Shown here: positions 1 to 6,345 of the stretch, piece by piece | Numbering within the stretch: the first letter of the stretch is position 1 | Layout: each line of letters begins with the position of its first letter | Source of the DNA: Actinocrinis sp046724665 | GTDB lineage: Bacteria; Actinomycetota; Actinomycetes; Streptomycetales; Catenulisporaceae | DNA length: 6,345 nucleotides | Reading direction: 5' to 3' | NCBI GenBank assembly: GCA_046724665.1 | Contig: JBKOWZ010000197.1 | Span: 1-6,345 of the forward strand | Translations under genes and position numbers: made by a program | Notes under the pieces: generated by a model | The model's input: the letters and a program-made list of their open reading frames with translations, nothing else | Database searches by the model: none | Told to the model about the DNA's origin: nothing

Positions 1-1
1 G

Positions 2-2101
<2,100 letters not shown>

Positions 2102-2107
2102 CGCGGC

Positions 2108-2120
2108 GCGGCCGGGCCGC
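2108..2120. terminator. Possible short intrinsic hairpin after lon
   Basis: GCGGC-CGG-GCCGC forms a perfect 5-bp GC stem with a 3-nt loop. It starts 6 nt after the lon stop codon, in the 59-bp gap between convergent stops. There is no T-run on either side. Actinobacterial terminators often lack a U-tail, so this could end lon transcription, but in DNA this GC-rich such a short stem can easily arise by chance. Confidence 0.3.
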
Positions 2121-2160
2121 CGATCGCGTCCGCGGGTTCACTCGCGTTGCGGGAACTCGC

Positions 2161-2397
2161 TCAGGCGCCGCCGTCCTCCTCAGCGGGGGCGGCGGCGTCT
2201 TCGTCGCCCACGGCCTCGCCACCTTCGGATGCGAGGCCCTTGTCCGGGACGCGGATGAGGACCATGCCGGAGTTCAGGTCGATCGGCCCGCGGTGGCGCT
2301 CCCCCTGTGCCTCCTCTTCGCGCGTGTTCTCAACCCGGCGCAACTCCTCGGTGCGATGCCGGTTGTTGGGGTTGAACAAGTCGAAGAAGATACTCAC
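2161..2397 (-). CDS. Small acidic actinobacterial protein, 78 aa, possibly DUF6191-like
   Basis: The function is unknown. The predicted protein starts MSIFFDLFNPNNRHRTEELR, followed by a charged segment (about 15-36), a conserved-looking core RGPIDLNSGMVLIRVPDK (36-53), and a low-complexity acidic, Ala/Gly/Glu-rich tail (about 56-78). It has no signal peptide or membrane helix. The plan of a short hydrophobic start with NP, then a charged 'RHT.EE' stretch, then 'GPIDL.SG.V.IR' resembles small actinobacterial proteins that I recall being grouped as DUF6191; this family name comes from memory and is tentative. GTG at 2397 is chosen because it gives the family-like N-terminus, but no clear Shine-Dalgarno lies within 12 nt of it, and the nearest good one (AGGAGG) is 46 nt upstream. 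The frame stays open upstream, so a different start is possible. The gene follows the ATP-binding protein gene by 53 bp on the same strand, so co-transcription is likely. Confidence 0.7.
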   Translation of the reverse strand: MSIFFDLFNPNNRHRTEELRRVENTREEEAQGERHRGPIDLNSGMVLIRVPDKGLASEGGEAVGDEDAAAPAEEDGGA

Positions 2398-2443
2398 CCC
2401 ATCAAAGTACAGGGTGCCCGACCCGTGCGATACGGCCGTCGTG

Positions 2444-2449
2444 CCTCCT
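2444..2449 (-). promoter_or_regulatory. Orphan Shine-Dalgarno AGGAGG between the two minus-strand genes
   Basis: Read on the minus strand, a perfect AGGAGG begins 1 nt after the TAG stop of the upstream gene. No ATG, GTG, TTG or CTG lies in the normal 4-12 nt window after it. The first GTG in the frame of the 78-aa protein is 46 nt away. In that frame the codons right after the SD are ACG ACG, so initiation at a non-canonical codon would add up to about 17 residues to the protein. The match is certain; whether it is used is not. Confidence 0.45.
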
Positions 2450-2450
2450 G

Positions 2451-2972
2451 CTACGAGGCGCCCCGGTTCGTGAAAGTTGCCGTGACCGAGGTCCCCGGGC
2501 GGTACCGGGCCGTGTGCACGGTCAACGAGTCGGCCAGTTCCCTGGCGATGTACAGCCCGCGCCCGCCCTCTTCGCACGCCGCCTCCTCCACCGCGGCGCG
2601 GTCGGGGATCTGGCCGCCGGTCCACCGGCCGCCGTCGCGTATCGTGCACGCGGCCGCCGGGCCGAGCGCAGAGGGCTCGCAGCGCAGCACGAGGCGGACG
2701 GGGCCGCGTCCGTGCCGGAACGCGTTCCCGGCCAGCTCGCTGACGACGACGGCCGCGTCCGAGGCGCGTTCGGCCAGGCCCCAGCGGTCGAGGGTCCGCA
2801 CGGTGAGCCTGCGCGCGTCGGCGACCGCGGTGGGTCCCGGGAGCACGGTGACCACGAACCGGTCCAGGGGTGCCGGCATGATCCACCGGGCCCGTTCCGG
2901 GACGTAGGTCGTGAAGGACGGCCCGACCGCAGTCAGCATCCGTCGGGCCAGACGGCGTGCTTCGCGCCGCAC
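2451..2972 (-). CDS. ATP-binding protein, RsbW/anti-sigma regulatory factor type (HATPase_c_2)
   Basis: A 173-residue GHKL-fold protein of the RsbW/SpoIIAB class, which is greatly expanded in actinomycetes. Characterised members bind and phosphorylate anti-sigma-factor antagonists (STAS proteins) or sequester sigma factors. Here the partner is unknown. The N box is SELAGNAFRHGRG (78-90, with Glu79, Asn83, Arg86 and His87), the G1 region is IRDGG (111-115, Asp113), and the G2 box is GGRGLYIARELAD (136-148). These order and spacing features fit a functional ATP lid. Residues 1-31 form an Arg-rich extension (RREARRLARR) ahead of the domain, which begins near residue 45. There is no membrane segment or other fused domain. 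GTG at 2972 is preferred because a 9-nt match to the anti-SD precedes it; the ATG at 2879, closer to the domain, has no SD. It is the first gene of a probable two-gene unit with the 78-aa protein. No sigma factor or antagonist gene is visible nearby. Confidence 0.88.
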   Translation of the reverse strand: MRREARRLARRMLTAVGPSFTTYVPERARWIMPAPLDRFVVTVLPGPTAVADARRLTVRTLDRWGLAERASDAAVVVSELAGNAFRHGRGPVRLVLRCEPSALGPAAACTIRDGGRWTGGQIPDRAAVEEAACEEGGRGLYIARELADSLTVHTARYRPGTSVTATFTNRGAS

Positions 2973-2976
2973 GGCC

Positions 2977-2985
2977 GATCACCTC
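2977..2985 (-). promoter_or_regulatory. Ribosome binding site fixing the ATP-binding protein start
   Basis: On the minus strand GAGGTGATC lies 4 nt before the GTG at 2972. All nine bases match the complement of the conserved 16S rRNA 3' end, and 9 nt separate the GAGG core from the start codon. This decides the start over the downstream ATG codons at 2939 and 2879. Confidence 0.75.
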
Positions 2986-3041
2986 GGTTCCACTTACCGG
3001 ATCGCCGCACTCGATCGCCAGTTCCAGCACCGTCACTGGCC

Positions 3042-3070
3042 ACTGTGCGACACCTTCGGCCGAACGTCAA
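3042..3070 (-). promoter_or_regulatory. Candidate promoter for the ATP-binding protein / small protein unit
   Basis: On the minus strand TTGACG (3065-3070) is a good -35 hexamer. It is followed, after 17 nt, by CACAGT (3042-3047), which matches TATAAT at three positions and the looser actinobacterial TAGRRT at four. Initiation near 3035 would give a leader of about 60 nt to the GTG at 2972. The -35 directly abuts the palindrome at 3071-3080, so a bound regulator there could interfere with polymerase. The -10 is weak and the call rests on pattern alone. Confidence 0.35.
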
Positions 3071-3080
3071 GGTCTAGACC
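3071..3080. promoter_or_regulatory. GntR/HutC-type operator candidate, DasR-box-like palindrome
   Basis: GGTCTAGACC is a perfect 10-bp palindrome in the divergent intergenic region. With the next base it matches 11 of 12 positions of TGGTCTAGACCA, the core of the DasR-responsive element (dre) described in Streptomyces and relatives. It also fits the general HutC-subfamily pattern GT-N-TA-N-AC. DasR is a GntR-family repressor that responds to amino-sugar phosphates. The site abuts the candidate -35 of the minus-strand unit and is 172 bp upstream of the antiporter start, so the minus-strand unit is its more likely target. The regulator's identity is inferred from site similarity only. Confidence 0.5.
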
Positions 3081-3126
3081 AATCTTTCACGCAGAGCCAC
3101 TTGATAGTCACCTATGGACACCGATT

Positions 3127-3144
3127 GTGCATGCCCTCATGCAC
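3127..3144. repeat. Inverted repeat GTGCATG-CCCT-CATGCAC
   Basis: Perfect 7-bp arms are separated by 4 nt, about 110 bp upstream of the antiporter start. It could be a protein-binding site or an RNA hairpin in the antiporter leader. There is no T-run, and the neighbouring bases can add only a G-U pair. No clear -10/-35 pair for the antiporter was found nearby; TTGATA at 3101-3106 is a possible -35 without a convincing -10. Confidence 0.4.
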
Positions 3145-3243
3145 GCCTCGTGTCCGCTCGCCTGCGCACCGATATCGTAACCCGCGTCATCCGGTGCGAA
3201 GACCGCTCGATGCGCGAAGCTGAGTGCGTCGAGCGTTTGATCT

Positions 3244-3250
3244 GGAGGTG
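3244..3250 (+). promoter_or_regulatory. Ribosome binding site of the antiporter gene
   Basis: GGAGGTG lies 2 nt before the GTG at 3253, with 4 nt between the GGAGG core and the start. It is a strong Shine-Dalgarno with slightly short spacing. The next in-frame GTG, at codon 15, has no comparable site and would remove most of the first membrane helix. Confidence 0.7.
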
Positions 3251-3252
3251 GC

Positions 3253-4827
3253 GTGCACAGCGTCGAGACGGTTCTGCTCCTGGTCGCGGTCTCCACCGTG
3301 GTCGCCGCCTTCGCGAACCGGCTCGCCATCCCCGCGCCCTCGCTGCTCGTCGCGGTCGGCGTCGTGGCCGGGCTGCTGCCGGGCGTGCCGGCGGTGCACG
3401 TCGCCCCGGAGGTGATAAGCCTCATCGTGCTGCCGCCGCTGCTGTACGCCTCGGGCGAGGAGCTCTCGGTGCGCGACCTGCGCGCCGTGTGGCGGCCGGT
3501 CGCGGTGCTGTCCGTCGGGCTGGTGCTGGTGTCGGCGGTCGCGGTCGCGCTGGTCGCCGCCGCGCTGACCCCGCTGCGCCCGGCGCTGGCCTTCGTCCTC
3601 GGCGCGATCCTGGCCTCGACCGACCCGGTCGCGGTCACCGCGCTCGGCCGCCGGCTCTCGCTGCCGCCGCGGATGCAGACCCTGGTGCAGGCGGAGTCGC
3701 TGTTCAACGACGCCACCTCGCTGCTGCTGTTCAAGATCGCACTGGCCGTGGCGCTGGCAGGCGGCGCGATGCCCGCCGGGCACGTCGGCCTCGAGTTCAT
3801 CAAGCTGGCCGGCGGCGGCGCGGCGATCGGCGCGGGCACGGCCGCGGCCGCCCGGCTGGTGCGCCGCCGCGTCGAGGATCCGCTGGTGGACACGGTCATC
3901 TCGCTGGTGACGCCCTACGCCGCCTACGTGCTCGGCGAGGCGCTCGGCACGTCCGGGGTCACGGCGGTCGTCGTCGCGGCGGTGATCCTGGGCACCCAGG
4001 TGACGAAAGTCACCAACGCGCACACCCGGATCCAGCGGCACGCGGTCTACGAGACGCTCGTCTTCCTGCTCGAATCGGCGGTCTTCGGCGTGATCGGGCT
4101 GCAACTGCCGACGCTGGTGCGCGACCTGCCGCCCGGCGGCCGCGCCTGGGAGCTTCCGGTGCTCGCCATCACCGCGACGCTCATGGCGACGCGCTTCCTC
4201 GGCGTCTTCCCGCTGTCGGCGCCCACGCAGCCGCTGCCTACGGCGCTACCCGCCACGTCGTCGCGGCTGTCCTGGCGCGCGCCGGCCGTGATCTCCTGGT
4301 CGGGCACCCGGGGCGTGGTGCCGCTGGCCGCCGCGCTGTCCCTGCCGCTGACCGACGGTGACGGCGCCGCGCTGCCGGATCGCGGCCTGCTGCTGGTCCT
4401 GGTCACCGGGACGGTCGTGATCACCCTGCTGGTGCAGGGGTTCACGCTCGCGCCGATGGTGGCGTGGGCGGGCGTCGCGGTCGGTCCGGGCGCGCTGTAC
4501 CAGGAGGACGCCGCGGCCCGGGTGCGGCTGGCCGGCGCGGCGCTCGCCCGGCTGGAGGAGATCGCCGACCAGGGCGCGGCGCCCCCAGCCGTGATCGAAC
4601 GGCTGCGCGGCGAGTACGCCACGCGGATCGCCTACGCCGACGACGCGGCGGACGGCGGCGCAACCCCGGCGCTGGTGGCGGCGTACCGGGCGCTGCGCCG
4701 GGACCTGATCGAGATCGAGCAGGGCGAACTCGACCGGCTGCACACCGCCGGACAGATCAGCGACAAGACCAGGCGCCGCCTACAGCGCATGCTCGACCTC
4801 GAGGACGTCACCCTCGGCGGGGACTGA
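3253..4827 (+). CDS. Na+/H+ antiporter, CPA1 family (bacterial NhaP/NHE type)
   Basis: A 524-residue integral membrane exchanger of the cation:proton antiporter-1 family, expected to export Na+ (or K+) in exchange for protons across the cytoplasmic membrane. Residues 1-410 form a hydrophobic domain of about 12 segments, beginning in the first helix with no cleavable signal. Visible family motifs are VLPPLLYASG (59-68), LASTDPVAV (120-128, Asp124), AESLFNDATSLLLF (147-160, holding the Asn152-Asp153 pair typical of electroneutral CPA1 exchangers), and SWSGTRGVVPLAAALSLP (348-365, with Arg353). Residues about 415-524 are a soluble, helical cytoplasmic tail (LAGAALARLEEIAD ... IEQGELDRLHTAGQISD) of the kind found in the bacterial TIGR00831 group. 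The length is normal and no key residue is missing. Start GTG 3253 has a strong SD. The gene is divergent from the ATP-binding protein gene and convergent with modB, with only 8 bp between stop codons. Ion specificity cannot be read from the sequence. Confidence 0.93.
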   Translation: MHSVETVLLLVAVSTVVAAFANRLAIPAPSLLVAVGVVAGLLPGVPAVHVAPEVISLIVLPPLLYASGEELSVRDLRAVWRPVAVLSVGLVLVSAVAVALVAAALTPLRPALAFVLGAILASTDPVAVTALGRRLSLPPRMQTLVQAESLFNDATSLLLFKIALAVALAGGAMPAGHVGLEFIKLAGGGAAIGAGTAAAARLVRRRVEDPLVDTVISLVTPYAAYVLGEALGTSGVTAVVVAAVILGTQVTKVTNAHTRIQRHAVYETLVFLLESAVFGVIGLQLPTLVRDLPPGGRAWELPVLAITATLMATRFLGVFPLSAPTQPLPTALPATSSRLSWRAPAVISWSGTRGVVPLAAALSLPLTDGDGAALPDRGLLLVLVTGTVVITLLVQGFTLAPMVAWAGVAVGPGALYQEDAAARVRLAGAALARLEEIADQGAAPPAVIERLRGEYATRIAYADDAADGGATPALVAAYRALRRDLIEIEQGELDRLHTAGQISDKTRRRLQRMLDLEDVTLGGD

Positions 4828-4830
4828 TCG

Positions 4831-4850
4831 CCGGGTCACCGGATCCCGGT
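4831..4850. terminator. Possible bidirectional hairpin at the antiporter/modB convergence
   Basis: Two mutually exclusive short stems overlap here: CCGGG/CCCGG with a 9-nt loop (4831-4849) and ACCGG-ATC-CCGGT with a 3-nt loop (4838-4850). They lie just after the antiporter TGA and overlap the last codons of modB. There is no T-run. This is the only plausible structure at a junction of 8 bp between convergent stops, but each stem is just 5 bp. Confidence 0.25.
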
Positions 4851-5627
4851 CCACCAGCGGTCGCGCAGCAGCGCCAGGACCGCGATCGAGACGACGAGCA
4901 GCACCAGGCTCAGCGCGATCGCGGCCTGCGGGTCGTGTTCGAGCTCGAGGTAGACGGCCAGCGGCATCGTCTGCGTCGTGCCGGGGAAGTTGCCGGCGAA
5001 GGTGATGGTCGCGCCGAACTCGCCGAGCGCGCGGGCCCAGGCGAGCACCGCCCCCGCGGCGACGCCCGGCGCGACGTTCGGCAGGGTGATCCAGCGGAAG
5101 ATCTGCCACTGGTTCGCCCCGCAGGTGGCCGCGGCCTCCTCCATCTCCCGGTCGGCCAGGCGCAGCGCCGACTCGACCGACACCACCAGGTACGGCAGCG
5201 CGACGAAGGACTCGGCCACGACGGCGCCGGGCGTGGTGAACGGCAGCGTGACGCCGAACGCCCGGTCGAGCCAGCCGCCGACCAGGCCGTGCCGCCCGAG
5301 CACCAGCAGCAGCGCGATGCCGGCGACGACCGGCGGCAGCACCAGCGGCACCGTCACCAGCGCGCGCACCAGCCGCCGGGCTGGCACGTGCGCGCGGGCC
5401 AGCAGCCAGGCCAGCGGGATGCCGAGGACCACCGAGACGCCGGTGGCGAGCGTCGCGCACTCCAGCGAGAGCCGCAGCGCCGTCCACGAGTCACCGGTGG
5501 CCAGCAGCGCGGGCAGCTGCCGCCACGGCGTCTTCGCGAGCAGCCCGACGACCGGCAGGACGAGGAAGCCGAGACCGACGAGCGCCGGGACGTACAGCCC
5601 CGCGTGCGACCGGTCGGCTCTATTCAC
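4836..5627 (-). CDS. modB: Molybdate ABC transporter permease ModB
   Basis: The membrane subunit of the ModABC importer, which passes molybdate (and tungstate) received from ModA through the membrane. The 263 residues contain about six hydrophobic segments (roughly 11-31, 50-78, 88-110, 133-155, 184-205 and 236-256). The cytoplasmic EAA loop that docks the ATPase is EEAAATCGANQWQIFRW (163-179), with the conserved Glu-Ala-Ala and Gly170, followed by ITLP. The segment GEFGATITFAGN (202-213), continuing to PGTTQTMPLAVY (215-226), is highly characteristic of molybdate permeases and separates ModB from sulfate CysT/CysW. GTG at 5627 is chosen, 6 nt after the modA stop. Its own SD is poor, so translation probably depends on coupling with modA. 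An ATG overlapping the modA stop is in another frame and closes after five codons. No modC follows; the next gene is convergent, so the ATPase must be encoded elsewhere. Confidence 0.94.
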   Translation of the reverse strand: MNRADRSHAGLYVPALVGLGFLVLPVVGLLAKTPWRQLPALLATGDSWTALRLSLECATLATGVSVVLGIPLAWLLARAHVPARRLVRALVTVPLVLPPVVAGIALLLVLGRHGLVGGWLDRAFGVTLPFTTPGAVVAESFVALPYLVVSVESALRLADREMEEAAATCGANQWQIFRWITLPNVAPGVAAGAVLAWARALGEFGATITFAGNFPGTTQTMPLAVYLELEHDPQAAIALSLVLLVVSIAVLALLRDRWWTGIR

Positions 5628-5637
5628 GCTTACTCAT
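5620..5637 (-). other. Five-codon mini-ORF bridging modA and modB
   Basis: On the minus strand the modA stop overlaps an ATG as ATGA (5634-5637). This ATG opens a five-codon frame (Met-Ser-Lys-Arg-Glu, stop TAG at 5620-5622) that spans the GTG start of modB (5625-5627) in a different frame. Terminating ribosomes could reinitiate at the ATG, at the GTG, or both. It may be accidental, or it may mean that the ancestral modB start was the ATG and a small indel shifted the frame. No function is claimed. Confidence 0.35.
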
Positions 5638-6345
5638 GGCTTGATGAATCCCGCTCGCAGCAGAACGCCTTCACCCTCGCTCGAGAGCACGTACGCCTCG
5701 AACGCCTGCGCGGCGGCCGAGTTCGGCGCGTCCTTGAGCACCGCGATCGGGTAGGTGTTGACCGCCGCGGCGGCCTGCGGGAACGGCACACCGGCCACCT
5801 TGCCGCCGGAGCCGGCCACGTCGGTGTGGTAGACCAGCGCCGCGTCAACGGAGCCGAGCTCGACCTTCGTCAGCGCGCTGGTGACATCCTGCTCCAGCGT
5901 GACCGGGGTGAGCTTGACGTTTCCGGCCTTCAGCGCCTTCTGCGCGGCCGCGCCGCACGGCACGGTCTGCGCGCACAGAGCGACCTTCACCCTGCTCCTG
6001 GCCAGATCGGCGAGGCCGGCGATCTTGAGCGGGTTGCCGGGCGCCACCGCGATCTCAAGCTCGTTCTTCACGAACACCACCGGCGTGCCGACCGCGCTGC
6101 CCGCCTCGGTCACGGTGCCCATCGTGGTCGTGCTGGCCGCTGCGAACACGTCCGCCGGTGCCCCGTTGGTGATCTGCGCGGCGAGCGTGTCGCTGCCGCC
6201 GAACGAGAACTTGACGGCGACGCCGGGGTGCGCGGCCTCGAACTGCTTGCCGAGCTCGGTGAACGTCTTGCTCAGCGATGCGGCCGCGAAGACGGTCACC
6301 GTCCCGGACAGCGCCGGGTCCGAGCCCGGCGCCGTCGCGGTGGCG
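5634..6345 (-). CDS. modA: Molybdate ABC transporter substrate-binding protein ModA, 5' end beyond window
   Basis: The extracytoplasmic binding protein that captures molybdate/tungstate and delivers it to ModB. 236 residues are visible; the signal sequence, probably a lipoprotein signal in this Gram-positive, lies beyond the right edge. The first visible residues (ATATAPGSDPALSG) read as the flexible Ala/Thr/Gly/Pro linker usual after a lipidated cysteine. The fold starts at TVTVFAAASLSKTF. Likely oxyanion ligands by alignment from memory with E. coli ModA are Ser23 (AAASL), Ser51 (FGGSDTL) and Tyr172 (ALVYHTDV). NGAPADVFAAAS (60-71) is a family hallmark. Cys124 and Cys130 (LCAQTVPCG) form a closely spaced pair that may be disulfide-bonded outside the cell. 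The mature part is of normal length. The GTG at 6299 is not the start, because the frame and recognisable sequence continue upstream. Together with modB it forms a mod operon read leftward. Confidence 0.94.
   Translation of the reverse strand, partial: ATATAPGSDPALSGTVTVFAAASLSKTFTELGKQFEAAHPGVAVKFSFGGSDTLAAQITNGAPADVFAAASTTTMGTVTEAGSAVGTPVVFVKNELEIAVAPGNPLKIAGLADLARSRVKVALCAQTVPCGAAAQKALKAGNVKLTPVTLEQDVTSALTKVELGSVDAALVYHTDVAGSGGKVAGVPFPQAAAAVNTYPIAVLKDAPNSAAAQAFEAYVLSSEGEGVLLRAGFIKP

Noticed and set aside
2102..2160. Possible tRNA, small RNA or att site in the lon 3' gap
   Set aside because: There is no cloverleaf, no direct repeat and no recognisable conserved RNA; only a short GC hairpin is visible.
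2161..3036. Single 291-residue minus-strand protein covering both small genes
   Set aside because: Its first two thirds are an off-frame reading of the ATP-binding protein, whose own frame has N, G1 and G2 boxes and a strong RBS. Only the last 78 residues look like real protein.
3170..3177. CGATATCG palindrome as an operator
   Set aside because: An 8-bp palindrome is expected many times by chance in a window of this size, and it resembles no known site at a meaningful position.
3114..4361. Plus-strand open frame of 415 codons, and minus-strand frames, across the antiporter
   Set aside because: The translations are Arg/Ala/Gly-rich and lack domains. The overlapping frame 3253-4827 is a full antiporter with family motifs and an RBS.
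4978..5754. Plus-strand open frame opposite modB
   Set aside because: It is a Ser/Thr/Arg/Pro-rich shadow with no SD or domain; the minus-strand ModB and ModA signatures are clear.
6297..6299. GTG as the modA start codon
   Set aside because: It codes for a valine within the first beta strand of the binding domain. The frame continues upstream into a lipoprotein-like linker, and starting here would leave no export signal.

Overview
The window is very GC-rich, uses many GTG starts, and has strongly G/C-biased third codon positions. Together with the types of protein present, this points to a high-GC actinomycete. The genus cannot be fixed from the sequence; Pseudonocardiales or Streptomycetales relatives would both fit.

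Layout, left to right. (1) Positions 2-2101, plus strand: the ATP-dependent protease Lon, missing only its N-terminus beyond the left edge. (2) Positions 2161-2972, minus strand and convergent with lon: a two-gene unit made of an RsbW/anti-sigma-type ATP-binding protein (2451-2972) followed by a small acidic protein of 78 residues (2161-2397). (3) Positions 2973-3252: a 280-bp divergent intergenic region, the least GC-rich part of the window. It holds a perfect palindrome that closely resembles a GntR/HutC (DasR-type) operator, a candidate promoter for the minus-strand pair, and a second inverted repeat. (4) Positions 3253-4827, plus strand: a complete CPA1-type Na+/H+ antiporter. (5) Positions 4836-6345, minus strand and convergent with the antiporter: modB and modA, the permease and the binding protein of a molybdate ABC importer. 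modA runs off the right edge, and no modC (ATPase) lies downstream of modB.

Functionally this is mostly housekeeping and stress-related content: protein quality control, ion and pH homeostasis, molybdate uptake and a possible partner-switch regulator. There is no mobile element, CRISPR array, tRNA or rRNA. I do not see a new multi-gene system. The points most worth following are the DasR-like operator between the regulator and antiporter genes, the odd translation-initiation context of the small protein, the unusual modA/modB junction, and the missing modC.
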